Assembly: GCA_043554545.1 (NCBI GenBank)
Contig: CP121337.1
Coordinates: 1,426,001-1,490,000 of the forward strand
From: UBA7330 sp043554545
GTDB lineage: Bacteria > Bacteroidota > Bacteroidia > Cytophagales > Cyclobacteriaceae
DNA: 64,000 nucleotides
Direction: 5' to 3'
The notes below the pieces were generated by a model that ran no database searches, was not told the origin of the DNA, and saw only the letters and a program-made list of their open reading frames with translations. Below are positions 36,772 to 45,882 of the stretch, piece after piece. Every line of letters begins with the position of its first letter. The first letter of the stretch is position 1. The position numbers were made by a program, and so were the translations under genes.

Positions 36772-37603
36772 AAGAGATTTTCTGCGATACACTACTTTGG
36801 CCACGGGGTCTTTGCTAGTCATGCCAAGCGCTTTTTCCAATGCTGTGAAATTCAGCCCCGGGTTACAACTCTATACAGTGAGGGATGCCATGAAAAAGGA
36901 TGCGAAAGGTACCCTTAAAAAGGTATCAGAAATCGGATATAAAGTTCTTGAAACAGCTTCTTATGATAATGGGAAGTTTTATGGGATGCCGGCTTCTGAG
37001 TATCGTAAGGTTACCAAGGACCTTGGGCTCAATGTCGTTTCTTCACACATTGGAATTGATCCTATCATGAAAAGCCTGGATCAGATTTTGGAGGCAATGA
37101 ATGTTTCCAGACAGGAATTTCTGGTTGTACCCTGGATAGGAGATACTTATCGGAATGCAGATGGCTATAAGAAACTTGCCGACGATTTGAACGAAAAAGG
37201 TGCGATATGTAAAAAAGCCGGCATCAAGCTGGTGTATCACAACCATGATTTTGAGTTTAAGGACCTGGGAGGGACTACAGGAATGGATATCTTATTAAAT
37301 ATTACCAACCGTGATGTTGTTAATTTTGAATCCGATCTTTATTGGGTATCCAAGGCTGGTCTAGATCCGATCGAATTCATTAAGAAGTATCCTTCGAGAT
37401 TTCCATTATGGCATGTAAAGGATATGGCAGATACTCCTGAGCGAGGATTTGCTGAGGTGGGAACGGGAGTTATTGATTACAATGAAATTTTTAAGCGTGC
37501 TAACATCGCTGGATTGAAATACTTTTTTGTGGAGCAAGACCGCTCTGATAATCCAATGAATAGCATTCAAATATCTTATAAAGGGGTTAAAAAAATCCTT
37601 TAA
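36758..37603 (+). CDS. Exported TIM-barrel sugar isomerase/epimerase (Tat substrate)
   Basis: A 281-residue xylose-isomerase-like TIM barrel with a twin-arginine signal NRRDFLRYTTLATGSLLV at the N-terminus, so it is folded in the cytoplasm and exported. Metal-site candidates are the His/Asp of VYHNHDFEF, Glu/Asp of NFESDLYW, His of LWHVKDM and Glu of FFVEQD. The family is often annotated sugar phosphate isomerase/epimerase, but periplasmic location makes a phosphorylated substrate unlikely. It overlaps the dehydrogenase gene by 14 bases and precedes the receptor by three. Confidence 0.9.
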   Translation: MKYNRRDFLRYTTLATGSLLVMPSAFSNAVKFSPGLQLYTVRDAMKKDAKGTLKKVSEIGYKVLETASYDNGKFYGMPASEYRKVTKDLGLNVVSSHIGIDPIMKSLDQILEAMNVSRQEFLVVPWIGDTYRNADGYKKLADDLNEKGAICKKAGIKLVYHNHDFEFKDLGGTTGMDILLNITNRDVVNFESDLYWVSKAGLDPIEFIKKYPSRFPLWHVKDMADTPERGFAEVGTGVIDYNEIFKRANIAGLKYFFVEQDRSDNPMNSIQISYKGVKKIL

Positions 37604-37606
37604 CAA

Positions 37607-39850
37607 ATGTTGAAAAGTATATGTTTTTTCACCCTCATGACTTTAGCAAGTTTAGTGGGTTTGTCACAGCAAATTACTGGCTCTGTTCGTGATGACATTG
37701 ATGGGGAGCCATTGGTAGGAGCCAATGTAGTACTTGATGATAGTACCTCGCTGTCGGTGACAGATCAAAGCGGTGATTATTCCTTCAGTGAAGTGACTTC
37801 TGGTAGACATTTAATATCCGTATCGTATGTGGGTTATAAGCATGCGAAAGTTTATGATATATGGGTTAAAAATGGAAAAGTTACAACCACTGATATTTTA
37901 TTATCGCGTGATTTTACCGGGCTAGAAGAGATAGTCATTACAGAACCCCAAGGGTTGAGTGAAATTGGTCGTATGACCATTTCTGAAGAACAGATTAATC
38001 GATTTGCTGCTACATACTACGATCCTGCCAGACTTGTAACCATCTCTCCAGATGTGGCAGTTGCAAATGACCAAAACAATCGAATTTCGGTACGGGGAAT
38101 TTCTCCTAATTATAACGTCTGGAGACTGGAAGATGTGGAGATTGTCAACCCGAACCATTTATCTAATGCGGGGACATTCAGTGACCAACCTTCCTCTACC
38201 GGTGGAGGAGTAAATATTCTAAGTGCACAAATGCTGGATAATTCAGCTTTTCTGTATAGTGGTTTTGCTGCTACCTATGGAAATAGTGTGGGAGGAATTT
38301 TTGACATGCACTTGAGAAAAGGCAATAAACGTGAAAGACAATATACTGCACAAGCCTCTCTTATTGGGTTTGATTTTTCTGCGGAGGGTCCTTTCTCAGA
38401 AAATGGAGATGCCAGCTATATCATTAATTACCGTTATTCATTTACCGGACTATTGGCAGCAATGGGTGTGGACTTTGGTGGTGAATCTATAGGCTTTCAG
38501 GATTTGTCATTTAATGTCAATAAGCCACTAGGGGAAAAGGGTAATATTTCCTTTTTCGGTATTGGAGGGCTCAATTTCAATAATTTCGACGCGAAACTCT
38601 TAGATGAATCTGAAGTTCAAAAGGATCGGTCAGATATCTATTATAATGGAAAGATGGGAGCAGTTGGAACAAAGCTTAACTATCAGGTTGGCAGTGGACA
38701 ATTGAAATTCTCTGCAGCAATATCGTCTTCCAACAATCGCCGAGAGCAAAACTTTTACGATCAAAATCAAACCATTGAAGCAGAAAACGACAGTGAGAAT
38801 AAAAGCACGATTTATTCATTCAATGGCCAGTATGATTTCAAAGTTGGGTCCGGTCAGTTGACGGTTGGGTCATTATTTAATGTATACCAATTTGACTACT
38901 TCAGCGAAGTATCGGGGACTTTTACAGGGTCATCTCCCTTTATCATTGGATTTGTAGATGCTGCTGAAGATATTGGCTATAGCTATTTCAATCCCTATTT
39001 AAATGTCTCGTTCCCTTTACTTGATGTTTTACATTTAGATCTGGGTGTTAACTACAATACTAGTAGTTTGGACGATCAAAAAGTTGACCCCCGGGGCAAA
39101 CTAACGTTTTATACCGGACCAAATAGTGAGATCTATCTGTCGGCAGGCTTATATTCTCAATTACTAAATCCTACCAATTACTATTTTATCTATTCGCAGG
39201 CTGGGGGAGATTACTATGCTACGCTTCAGCCTTATGACTTTATACAGTCTTTGAGATATACAGCGGGGTATCATCTGAGCAATAAAAAATGGAACTACAA
39301 TATTGAAGGGTTTTATTATGATTTCCCTGATATCAATATAAATGCAACAGGTTTTGGAGCATCCTCCACAGCCAGGTCTTATGGGGTGTCAGTGATGGGT
39401 ACAAGGACATTTGTTGATAATTGGTATATGAATTTTGGCGCAAGTTTCTTTGATTCTACCTGGGGAGATGATCAGCCTAATCGTTTTAACCTGAAAAAGA
39501 ATATAAATGCATCGGCAGGTAAAGAGTGGTTTTTTGAGAATAAGCCAGTAAAGCGATCTCTTGGACTCAATGCAAAAGTGATTTATCAAGGTGGGTTGAT
39601 GGACCCAGTTGTAGAGTCGGGTTTGATTGGACCACCAAGCACCACAAATTCGGACTATTACAGAGTGGATTTAAGGGTGCAATGGACCAGGTATCTGGGT
39701 AATCGAACAACCTCCATCTCTCTGGACCTTCAGAATATTTCTAATAATGAGAATGATGCTTATACCTACTATGATGGCTTTACCGGGCAACGAGAACAAC
39801 AAACTCAATTGGGGCTGATCCCAATACTTACATACCGAATGGAATTTTAA
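37607..39850 (+). CDS. TonB-dependent receptor
   Basis: A 747-residue outer-membrane receptor. It has a signal peptide (about 1-20), a CarboxypepD_reg domain (about 23-105: ITGSVRDDIDGEPLVGANV), a plug domain (about 115-235, RISVRGISPNYNVWRLEDV) and a barrel that ends in Phe747. No SusD gene is next to it. The receptor presumably takes up the substrate or product of the preceding surface dehydrogenase and isomerase, but its ligand is not determinable from sequence. It starts three bases after the Tat isomerase gene, so it is likely the last member of that operon, or the next-to-last if the TMEM220 gene belongs. Confidence 0.92.
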   Translation: MLKSICFFTLMTLASLVGLSQQITGSVRDDIDGEPLVGANVVLDDSTSLSVTDQSGDYSFSEVTSGRHLISVSYVGYKHAKVYDIWVKNGKVTTTDILLSRDFTGLEEIVITEPQGLSEIGRMTISEEQINRFAATYYDPARLVTISPDVAVANDQNNRISVRGISPNYNVWRLEDVEIVNPNHLSNAGTFSDQPSSTGGGVNILSAQMLDNSAFLYSGFAATYGNSVGGIFDMHLRKGNKRERQYTAQASLIGFDFSAEGPFSENGDASYIINYRYSFTGLLAAMGVDFGGESIGFQDLSFNVNKPLGEKGNISFFGIGGLNFNNFDAKLLDESEVQKDRSDIYYNGKMGAVGTKLNYQVGSGQLKFSAAISSSNNRREQNFYDQNQTIEAENDSENKSTIYSFNGQYDFKVGSGQLTVGSLFNVYQFDYFSEVSGTFTGSSPFIIGFVDAAEDIGYSYFNPYLNVSFPLLDVLHLDLGVNYNTSSLDDQKVDPRGKLTFYTGPNSEIYLSAGLYSQLLNPTNYYFIYSQAGGDYYATLQPYDFIQSLRYTAGYHLSNKKWNYNIEGFYYDFPDININATGFGASSTARSYGVSVMGTRTFVDNWYMNFGASFFDSTWGDDQPNRFNLKKNINASAGKEWFFENKPVKRSLGLNAKVIYQGGLMDPVVESGLIGPPSTTNSDYYRVDLRVQWTRYLGNRTTSISLDLQNISNNENDAYTYYDGFTGQREQQTQLGLIPILTYRMEF

Positions 39851-39862
39851 ACACCTCAAATT

Positions 39863-40225
39863 ATGAATGTCAAAGTAATCAGTGCAATAACATCAGCTCT
39901 TTTTGGTCTTTTTGCCTATTTTCAGCTGAACGATCCTGATCCGGTTTTGTGGGTAACAATATATGGGTCAGTATTTCTTGTGTCTTTTTTAAGGCTGATA
40001 GATATCTATTATAGCAGAAGGATTATTTGGATCTTGATGGTGCTTTTGATTGTATATGCGTCCGTTTATATTCCTAGTATTCTTGAATACCTAACACAAC
40101 CTAACAAAGAGGAGCTATTCGGTGCGATGTATAAGGAGAAGCCTTACATCGAGGAGTCCAGAGAATTCTTTGGTTTACTGATAGCCATTATTGGACTGCT
40201 AATGCATGTAAGCGTTAAGAAATAG
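39863..40225 (+). CDS. TMEM220-like small membrane protein
   Basis: A 120-residue protein with four predicted membrane helices (about 5-22, 27-44, 52-72, 101-117). The ALFGLFAYFQLNDPDPVLW stretch is the recognisable TMEM220 family signature. The function of the family is not known. It follows the receptor by 12 bases and its end overlaps a convergent gene by 11 bases. Confidence 0.8.
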   Translation: MNVKVISAITSALFGLFAYFQLNDPDPVLWVTIYGSVFLVSFLRLIDIYYSRRIIWILMVLLIVYASVYIPSILEYLTQPNKEELFGAMYKEKPYIEESREFFGLLIAIIGLLMHVSVKK

Positions 40226-40562
40226 CGTCTTCTTGTTTTTCCTTTTCAGTCTCTTGCGGAGACTGACACCATTTTTCTTTTAACTTTTCTTTCCACTGAT
40301 TTTTCTGTTCTTCAGATAGATTACTCCATTTATGCTTCCAATTGGGTCCGCCATACGGTGAACCTCCCTTTTTACCAAACCCGAAGATAATCTTGCTGAA
40401 CAAGAGCAGTCCTGCAGCTTGCCAGAAGGTAATGAGAGGCAAATTGAAGAGGGTCGGGAATAACCAGTTCCACAAATACATAACTACCCCACTCATGATG
40501 GTAAAGAAAAGGGCTACCATCAGTGCCATTTTTGCAAACCAAATTCCTTTCATCTTATTCAT
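40215..40562 (-). CDS. Small membrane protein co-encoded with an ECF sigma factor
   Basis: A 115-residue protein with an N-terminal membrane helix (about 8-32), a second hydrophobic stretch (about 38-60) and a charged C-terminal tail rich in Lys, Glu and Gln. The WNWLFPTLFNLPLITFWQAAGLLL pattern is found in several Bacteroidota and proteobacterial proteins of unknown role. The start at 40562 overlaps the sigma factor stop by eight bases; a second ATG at 40553 would avoid most of the overlap. It may be a membrane partner of the sigma factor, which is inference from location. Confidence 0.75.
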   Translation of the reverse strand: MNKMKGIWFAKMALMVALFFTIMSGVVMYLWNWLFPTLFNLPLITFWQAAGLLLFSKIIFGFGKKGGSPYGGPNWKHKWSNLSEEQKNQWKEKLKEKWCQSPQETEKEKQEDAIS

Positions 40563-41142
40563 TATTAAACATTTCTACATACAGCTCCGACAACGCCTCT
40601 CTCAGCGTTAATACGGCATATCTTTTTCGAGATATCAAGGTGTTAATTGTCTCACCTGTTAGTTTTTCCATGTCTTTGAAGCTCTTTTGCTCAAATTCAT
40701 GCCATACAAAGACATCCCGTTGTTTAGCTGGCATTTTTGCTAGCGTTTCCTCAATTTTTTCCCAGACCATATCTTTTAGAAGATCCTCTCCGGGTAAACT
40801 ATTGGTATCTGGAAGGATATCCTCCAACATCAATGGTTGGTCTTCGCCATCCTTTGATTGAGTCAACAAGGAGGAAAAATTTTGTGGCTTCTTCTTTCGA
40901 AATGCGTCTATGATTTTATTTCTGGCTACCCGAAAGAGCCATCCGGTTACCTGATCCAACGACCTAATATCGTCATAGCCAACCACAAACTGATAGAATA
41001 CATCCTGTACGATGTCTTCTGCCTCATCTTTACTGTTTACAGATTGCCTGATAAAGTTTAATAACTTTTCACGCTCATCTCTTACAGTTCTTTCGATATG
41101 GTCGGCTTTGGCCTGGCTCATTGTTATGGTTAAAGTATTCAT
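40555..41142 (-). CDS. ECF RNA polymerase sigma factor
   Basis: From the ATG at 41142 it has 195 residues; other in-frame ATGs are at 41175 and 41121. Region 2 is clear (AEDIVQDVFYQFVVGYDDI, then VTGWLFRVARNKIIDAFRKK), and region 4 follows (MPAKQRDVFVWHEFEQKSFKDMEKLTGETINTLISRKRYAVLTLR), the -35 binding helix-turn-helix. The spacer between the regions is long and acidic. No anti-sigma gene of the FecR type is beside it; the small membrane protein that overlaps its end is the only close partner. Confidence 0.9.
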   Translation of the reverse strand: MNTLTITMSQAKADHIERTVRDEREKLLNFIRQSVNSKDEAEDIVQDVFYQFVVGYDDIRSLDQVTGWLFRVARNKIIDAFRKKKPQNFSSLLTQSKDGEDQPLMLEDILPDTNSLPGEDLLKDMVWEKIEETLAKMPAKQRDVFVWHEFEQKSFKDMEKLTGETINTLISRKRYAVLTLREALSELYVEMFNNE

Positions 41143-41175
41143 CTTCAATTGAGCAAAAATTATGATAAATGACAA

Positions 41176-41416
41176 CTAATTAACGCTGCTTTGATTTAAG
41201 GACGAGAAGATGAAGGATATATTTTAATGATCGAAGGTATTCCTTTTAGAATGATAGGGTTTATATAATCAACTTTTTAAGTTTGAATGAAACTCAAAAA
41301 GCATATAAAGAACTAACCTGCTGGATTTTTATTAGCATTGACGTAAAGAAGACGTTAAGAGATTGCGTCGAGAAGATCAGATTTGAGCTATTTTTACTAT
41401 ATAAAACAAGTTAATA
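41176..41416. other. Divergent intergenic region, nothing specific seen
   Basis: This 241-bp gap separates the sigma factor from the XRE-type regulator and should hold both promoters. I see no clear inverted repeat, RNA gene or open frame. Confidence 0.4.
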
Positions 41417-42313
41417 GTGGAAATTAAAAATTTGGCTCATCGTGTAAGGGAATTGAGAATTAGCAATGCTTTATCTCAAGAAGAGTTATCCAGAAACTCT
41501 GGACTATCCTTAAGAACCATCCAAAGAGTTGAAAATGGAGAGACAAGTCCATCAGGGGAAACGCTTAAAAGAATCTCCAGGGCATTAGCGGTCACACTTG
41601 ATGAATTGATTGACCGGAATATTGAAAAAGAGATACCAAGTGTCATATTCAAGGCCAAATATGAATATTTACATATTCGGAATAACAAGTTGTTGTTTAG
41701 TAAAACTTCAGCTGCCAATGATTTAGTTGGAGATTATAGTAGATCGGTGAATAACGTATTTAAATCATTGATGGTGTTTTTAGTTTCTATACCATTATTC
41801 TCTACTTTAGCAATCATTTTTTATAACCAGGGAATGATTGCAATGGCAATTCATGCAGGAGCTTTTTCGTTTGGGTTCTTAGTCTTTGCATTTTACACCA
41901 TGCTATTTACCTCAGGCACCTCATTAATTCACTCAGAAAACATTGATAGCATAAAGATCCAAAGGAAACTATTTAATGCGATCGTACTGATTAATTATAC
42001 CGAATCTGGTCTTCAAAAAGATCGAGTACTTATTCTTAAAAAGAATCAAGTAGATGAAGCGAAAAATATTTTATTATCAGAGAAGCTTATCGAAGCTCAT
42101 GAAATAAATCTAATGAGCAATAAAATTGGTTTTGAACCCTATTTTTGGGCGACTTTAATACTCATGCCCTTTTGTCTTTTGTTTGTTAATAAGGACCATG
42201 TAACGATGGCTTATGCCAATGGAGTTCTTGTGTTATTTGCAAGTGGTCTATTGCTGATGAAGGTGATTTTAAAATTGATCAAACCATTATTCAATAAAAC
42301 AATTAGCCACTGA
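41417..42313 (+). CDS. XRE-family membrane-anchored transcription regulator
   Basis: A 298-residue protein begun by GTG (41417); no ATG lies suitably upstream. Residues about 6-62 form an XRE/Cro helix-turn-helix (LSQEELSRNSGLSLRTIQRVENG). The rest contains four hydrophobic segments (about 113-136, 138-163, 238-255, 260-285), so the DNA-binding domain is tethered to the membrane. Fusions of XRE domains to DUF-type membrane regions are found in Bacteroidota, but the signal sensed is unknown. No partner gene is coupled to it. Confidence 0.83.
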   Translation: MEIKNLAHRVRELRISNALSQEELSRNSGLSLRTIQRVENGETSPSGETLKRISRALAVTLDELIDRNIEKEIPSVIFKAKYEYLHIRNNKLLFSKTSAANDLVGDYSRSVNNVFKSLMVFLVSIPLFSTLAIIFYNQGMIAMAIHAGAFSFGFLVFAFYTMLFTSGTSLIHSENIDSIKIQRKLFNAIVLINYTESGLQKDRVLILKKNQVDEAKNILLSEKLIEAHEINLMSNKIGFEPYFWATLILMPFCLLFVNKDHVTMAYANGVLVLFASGLLLMKVILKLIKPLFNKTISH

Positions 42314-42453
42314 TGAGTGCAGTGTTCATTAAAAAAGTATTCAGGATTAAACGATTTGGTTTGGTTGTGTGTTAACTGGAAAACGCCCTCAAAATCATAC
42401 TGGAATTATAAGCCAGGTTATGAGCTTTGATAAAAACTAAAAATACGTGTTAA

Positions 42454-42843
42454 ATGAGCATTTTAAATAAAATATTTGGTAATTCATCTGAACCTAAAGA
42501 AGAGAAACAGGTCCCCTGGATTCCGTTGAATGATCAGCAACAGTTAAAGCAGATTTCAGACTTATCAAAAACCAAAACGCAGGTGATATTCAAACATTCC
42601 ACAAGCTGTAGCATCAGTCGCATGGTGATGAATAGATTTGCAAGTGTTTATGAGGTAACCGATCAAGACCTTGATTTATATTACCTTGATTTACTGAGTT
42701 ACCGTGAAGTTTCGAATGAGGTTGCAAAATTATTTAATGTAATGCATCAATCTCCACAGCTACTGGTTATTAAAGATGGAAAGGCTGTAGTCCATGCAAG
42801 TCATGGTGCGATTAATGAAGTGGGACTTGGTGACTATGTCTAG
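42454..42843 (+). CDS. ytxJ: Bacillithiol system redox-active protein YtxJ (BrxC-like)
   Basis: A 129-residue thioredoxin-like protein of the YtxJ/BrxC family. The signature FKHSTSCSISRM (46-57) holds the single active Cys52, and the later SPQLLVIKDGK is the cis-proline segment. These monothiol proteins act in bacillithiol-linked disulfide exchange. Its presence suggests that the organism makes bacillithiol, though no bsh gene is in the window. It stands alone in its region. Confidence 0.9.
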   Translation: MSILNKIFGNSSEPKEEKQVPWIPLNDQQQLKQISDLSKTKTQVIFKHSTSCSISRMVMNRFASVYEVTDQDLDLYYLDLLSYREVSNEVAKLFNVMHQSPQLLVIKDGKAVVHASHGAINEVGLGDYV

Positions 42844-43025
42844 TATTTTGCGGTGGTGTTTATGCAGTTATGAGCTGCATCACAATTGCTTTAGTTAACT
42901 CTTAGTGTGTATTCTTGATGGGGCGCCAGTAATTGAACTTTAATGCGCTTGTGCATTTATATCAATGATTTCCATTATGGATTACCATTCAACCATTTTT
43001 AACGAACTATGTGGAGCAAGATGAG

Positions 43026-43044
43026 GGCATAAAATGCCATTTTT
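43026..43044 (+). terminator. Small hairpin followed by a T-run
   Basis: GGCAT-AAA-ATGCC followed by ATTTTT, about 180 bases after ytxJ and 25 bases before the next start codon. The stem is short (5 bp), so it is at best a weak terminator or a leader element. The rest of the 226-bp gap shows nothing else convincing. Confidence 0.25.
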
Positions 43045-43069
43045 GGAGTAAATTGTCAGATATTAAGTA

Positions 43070-43720
43070 ATGAAGAAGAAATACATCATCCTAATAGCCA
43101 TTGTTGGTGCCTTTTATGCAATCCTATATTTTTGGAATAAGGAAGAAAAAAGCATTAAGCAACATCCGACACTCCATGACACAGCTGCTGACCCAGATGA
43201 TTATTTGTTAGAAGCTAAAGAATATGAGGCTATGCACCGACATGACAAAAGTGCTTATAGCATTGAACAAGCCATTCAATCCATATGGAGATTAGAGAAT
43301 GATGTGGATGATGAGAGTTTTGAACGTTTGGAGGAAACCATTCAAAAGCTTGAAGCTGTTCATCGAAAAATTGTCAGGGATTCTGTACCGTCTGAGGAGC
43401 TACTTACAGCATTTGAATATGCACTAGGGAATTTGGCTCATGCTGAACTAGAAGTAGCAGAAAAATATTCAAAATCCAATCAGATACATGAGGCCAAATT
43501 GGCGCTAAAATACGCTCAATTACATATTAAAAATGCCCTCGTCTTTCACAATCCAAACGTTAAAGAGGACTCTGCTCAATTGGCTTCGGAGACTCGTCTC
43601 GTAGATCGAATGGATAGCCTATTTGGTCAGGAAAATCAGAGCCAAGAAGAATACTCCTCTACGCTTGATCTCCTGATCGAGGAAGTGGATAAGATTATTG
43701 TCAGGATTGAGGACAACTAA
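43070..43720 (+). CDS. Hypothetical membrane-anchored helical protein
   Basis: A 216-residue protein with an N-terminal membrane anchor (about 5-22) and a soluble, mostly helical body. The middle has TPR-like pairs of helices (SAYSIEQAIQSIWRL, ALGNLAHAELEVAEKY, LALKYAQLHIKNAL) and the tail is Glu/Asp-rich. I do not recognise a family. It stands alone between ytxJ and a convergent dehydrogenase gene. Confidence 0.7.
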   Translation: MKKKYIILIAIVGAFYAILYFWNKEEKSIKQHPTLHDTAADPDDYLLEAKEYEAMHRHDKSAYSIEQAIQSIWRLENDVDDESFERLEETIQKLEAVHRKIVRDSVPSEELLTAFEYALGNLAHAELEVAEKYSKSNQIHEAKLALKYAQLHIKNALVFHNPNVKEDSAQLASETRLVDRMDSLFGQENQSQEEYSSTLDLLIEEVDKIIVRIEDN

Positions 43721-43794
43721 TCTTATAAACGATTTTATTTCTCATGCGCTTTTCTGATATCAGGAAATAATTCTGAGATTTTTATCTATTGAAA

Positions 43795-44982
43795 TTAAGC
43801 CATGTTTTTGATTGTAGATCCAGGTGAAGTTGGTTCTAAACCATTTAATAAGTGCGGGTAGGTAGTTCTTCTGTTCTGAAACCTGAGAATCGCATCTTTC
43901 AAAATGACACCATGATCAATGTTGATAGCATTATAAATGGTCTTGTTCTCTTGCCAGTTGGTTCGTCCACTTATCATAGACGGGATATGTCCGATCAATG
44001 CTTCTGAAATGGATCTTGAGGCACTTTCCCAGAGATAACTTGGGGTATGATCTACAGCATAATAGTCTATTTTATCTACTGTGAACATGGGGTGTTTAAA
44101 AGTGGTAGGCTTGGCAAAATAAAAACCCATTCCTTCATCGCAGCTTACATCTATGACTAAACTGCCTGATCTTAGGCAGGATTTTTCATCCTCATTCACA
44201 TAATTAATTGGGTCATCAGTGTCTTGAAAAGTACCATTGATAATTATTTCCGATTCGCTGAACAAGTCCAGCAGAGAGCGTTCCGTCCCATCATGCTCTA
44301 CAACAAGTAGCCGTGGTTCATTCGTCTTTCCCTTCTTGATTCGGACATAGTTCACATCTAGTATTTCTTCTCTCACCTCATGGTCGGGTCTTTGAATACA
44401 AATGGTGATGTCTCTGAAACCATGAGCCTTAAGCGCGTAGATTGCGCCTCTGCTAACGGCTCCAAAACTGAAGATAATTACCTTTCTTTGATTACCATAA
44501 TGGCCATCGATACCTTTGAGCTGTAGTGCATGTTTTACTGCACAATAGCCAGCCATCTCGTTGTTTTTGTAAAAGGTGTGCCTACCAACATGACCACTGG
44601 GATACCAGGCATGCATATCTTCAAAAGCAATCAAAGTCAGTTTTTTATCAATGGCTTTTTGTGTGATTTCCTTTTGTTGAGCGCAATGAGGGTACCCCCA
44701 GATTAAACCTTCTTCTTTTATATCTTCTAAGTCAGCCCATACGGGCTTGGCAATGATGGCTGATCCGATGTCATTAAGTATGTCTTCACGTGGAGCCACG
44801 CCACCAGTTAATTCCCTTAATTCCTGATCTTCTATATTGAATGGTTTTCCATATCCTTTCTCGAAAATGAGTTGCTTTCTTATGATTTCAGGTAATCTGA
44901 TTATATGCACTGGGTGAATAGGAACGCGTCTTTCGTCTTTTTTCCTGGATGTACCAATTACACCCATTGTCAATAAAGTCAT
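43795..44982 (-). CDS. N5-(carboxyethyl)ornithine synthase-like dehydrogenase
   Basis: A 395-residue NAD(P)-dependent enzyme of the alanine dehydrogenase/PNT superfamily. It begins MGVIGTSRKKDERRVPIHP and has KPVWADL, IWGYPHCAQQ, GRHTFYKNNEMAGY, the Rossmann stretch FSFGAVSRGAIYALKAHGF, VIDVSCDEGMGF and YYAVDHTPSYLW. This set of motifs matches the proteins annotated N5-(carboxyethyl)ornithine synthase, which reductively joins pyruvate to the side-chain amine of ornithine; the substrate here could be another amino acid. An internal ATG six codons in (MGVIG) is an alternative start. No other gene of its strand is near. Confidence 0.83.
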   Translation of the reverse strand: MTLLTMGVIGTSRKKDERRVPIHPVHIIRLPEIIRKQLIFEKGYGKPFNIEDQELRELTGGVAPREDILNDIGSAIIAKPVWADLEDIKEEGLIWGYPHCAQQKEITQKAIDKKLTLIAFEDMHAWYPSGHVGRHTFYKNNEMAGYCAVKHALQLKGIDGHYGNQRKVIIFSFGAVSRGAIYALKAHGFRDITICIQRPDHEVREEILDVNYVRIKKGKTNEPRLLVVEHDGTERSLLDLFSESEIIINGTFQDTDDPINYVNEDEKSCLRSGSLVIDVSCDEGMGFYFAKPTTFKHPMFTVDKIDYYAVDHTPSYLWESASRSISEALIGHIPSMISGRTNWQENKTIYNAINIDHGVILKDAILRFQNRRTTYPHLLNGLEPTSPGSTIKNMA

Positions 44983-45336
44983 GTTAGGCTCTTTTTAGTA
45001 AGAGACGGGTTGCAGATTAATGAATTAGGCAAAGCGTCAGTATAAAACTCCTGAATCGGGTTAGTATCTAGCGGCCATACATCAATTGGTAGCTATGTTG
45101 TAATAATCGTACAGGGCAACGGAAATGAAGATCCATTGCTCAATGGAAATAATTCCTTGATTAAAACTAACGGATATGTAATCCTAAACAAGGGTAACAC
45201 TTAACCAGGCATTAAGTTTTCAATTGAGCTACATTAGTTAGTAATTTCTATATAATAGGAAAAGTAATGATCGGGTAGATCACTTTAACTGATCCTGAGA
45301 ATCATGGTAAATTTGAAAGGATAAGTCATGTAACTG
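44983..45336. other. Intergenic region with a possible gene remnant
   Basis: This gap contains an open frame without a start codon at 45055-45204 (plus strand) that reads GSYVVIIVQGNGNEDPLLNG in its middle. That looks like a beta-strand repeat of a secreted Bacteroidota surface protein, but the length is only 49 codons. No RNA gene or repeat was recognised elsewhere in the gap. Confidence 0.25.
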
Positions 45337-45747
45337 ATGAAGTTTAAAAGTAGAAAAGACACATTTTTTTCGATGATAATAATAGGAATTAGTCTTTTTC
45401 TTACAATTGTGGCCATTATTGGCATTTCCAGTGGTAAGTGGTTAATGGTCTTATATTTTATGTTCGTTGGCTTCTTATTATGGATATTATTTGATACCCA
45501 ATATGAACTTAGCAGGACACATCTCAAATACCGACAAGGACCAATTAAGGGGGCAATCGAAATCAGTCAGAAATCAAAAATCATCAAAGGAAAGGTGTTA
45601 TTGGTAGGAATAAAGCCAGCAACAGCCAGAAGCGGGTTAATCATCACCTACAATAAATATGATGATATTTATATCAGCCCAAAAACGAATGAAAGCTTCA
45701 TTGCTGAGCTCTTATCGTTGAATAATGAAATAGAAATTATTGAATAA
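45337..45747 (+). CDS. PH-domain membrane protein (bPH_6-like)
   Basis: A 136-residue protein with two N-terminal membrane helices (about 10-31 and 35-53) followed by a small beta-rich cytoplasmic domain. YELSRTHLKYRQGPIKGAIEI, then ARSGLIITYNKYDDIYISPK, is the pattern of the bacterial PH-like domain PF06713. The function is unknown; related proteins are common small membrane proteins of Bacteroidota. It is encoded alone. Confidence 0.75.
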   Translation: MKFKSRKDTFFSMIIIGISLFLTIVAIIGISSGKWLMVLYFMFVGFLLWILFDTQYELSRTHLKYRQGPIKGAIEISQKSKIIKGKVLLVGIKPATARSGLIITYNKYDDIYISPKTNESFIAELLSLNNEIEIIE

Positions 45748-45882
45748 ATACTGCTATTAGAGCTATTGAATACTAAGTAATGGTGTCCTTCTTATCACAG
45801 CAGTCTCTGTTCAATGATTTGGCTTTTTTATCACAAAGAATCTTTTTCATCACCGTATTTATTTAATAGCACTGCATGTATT

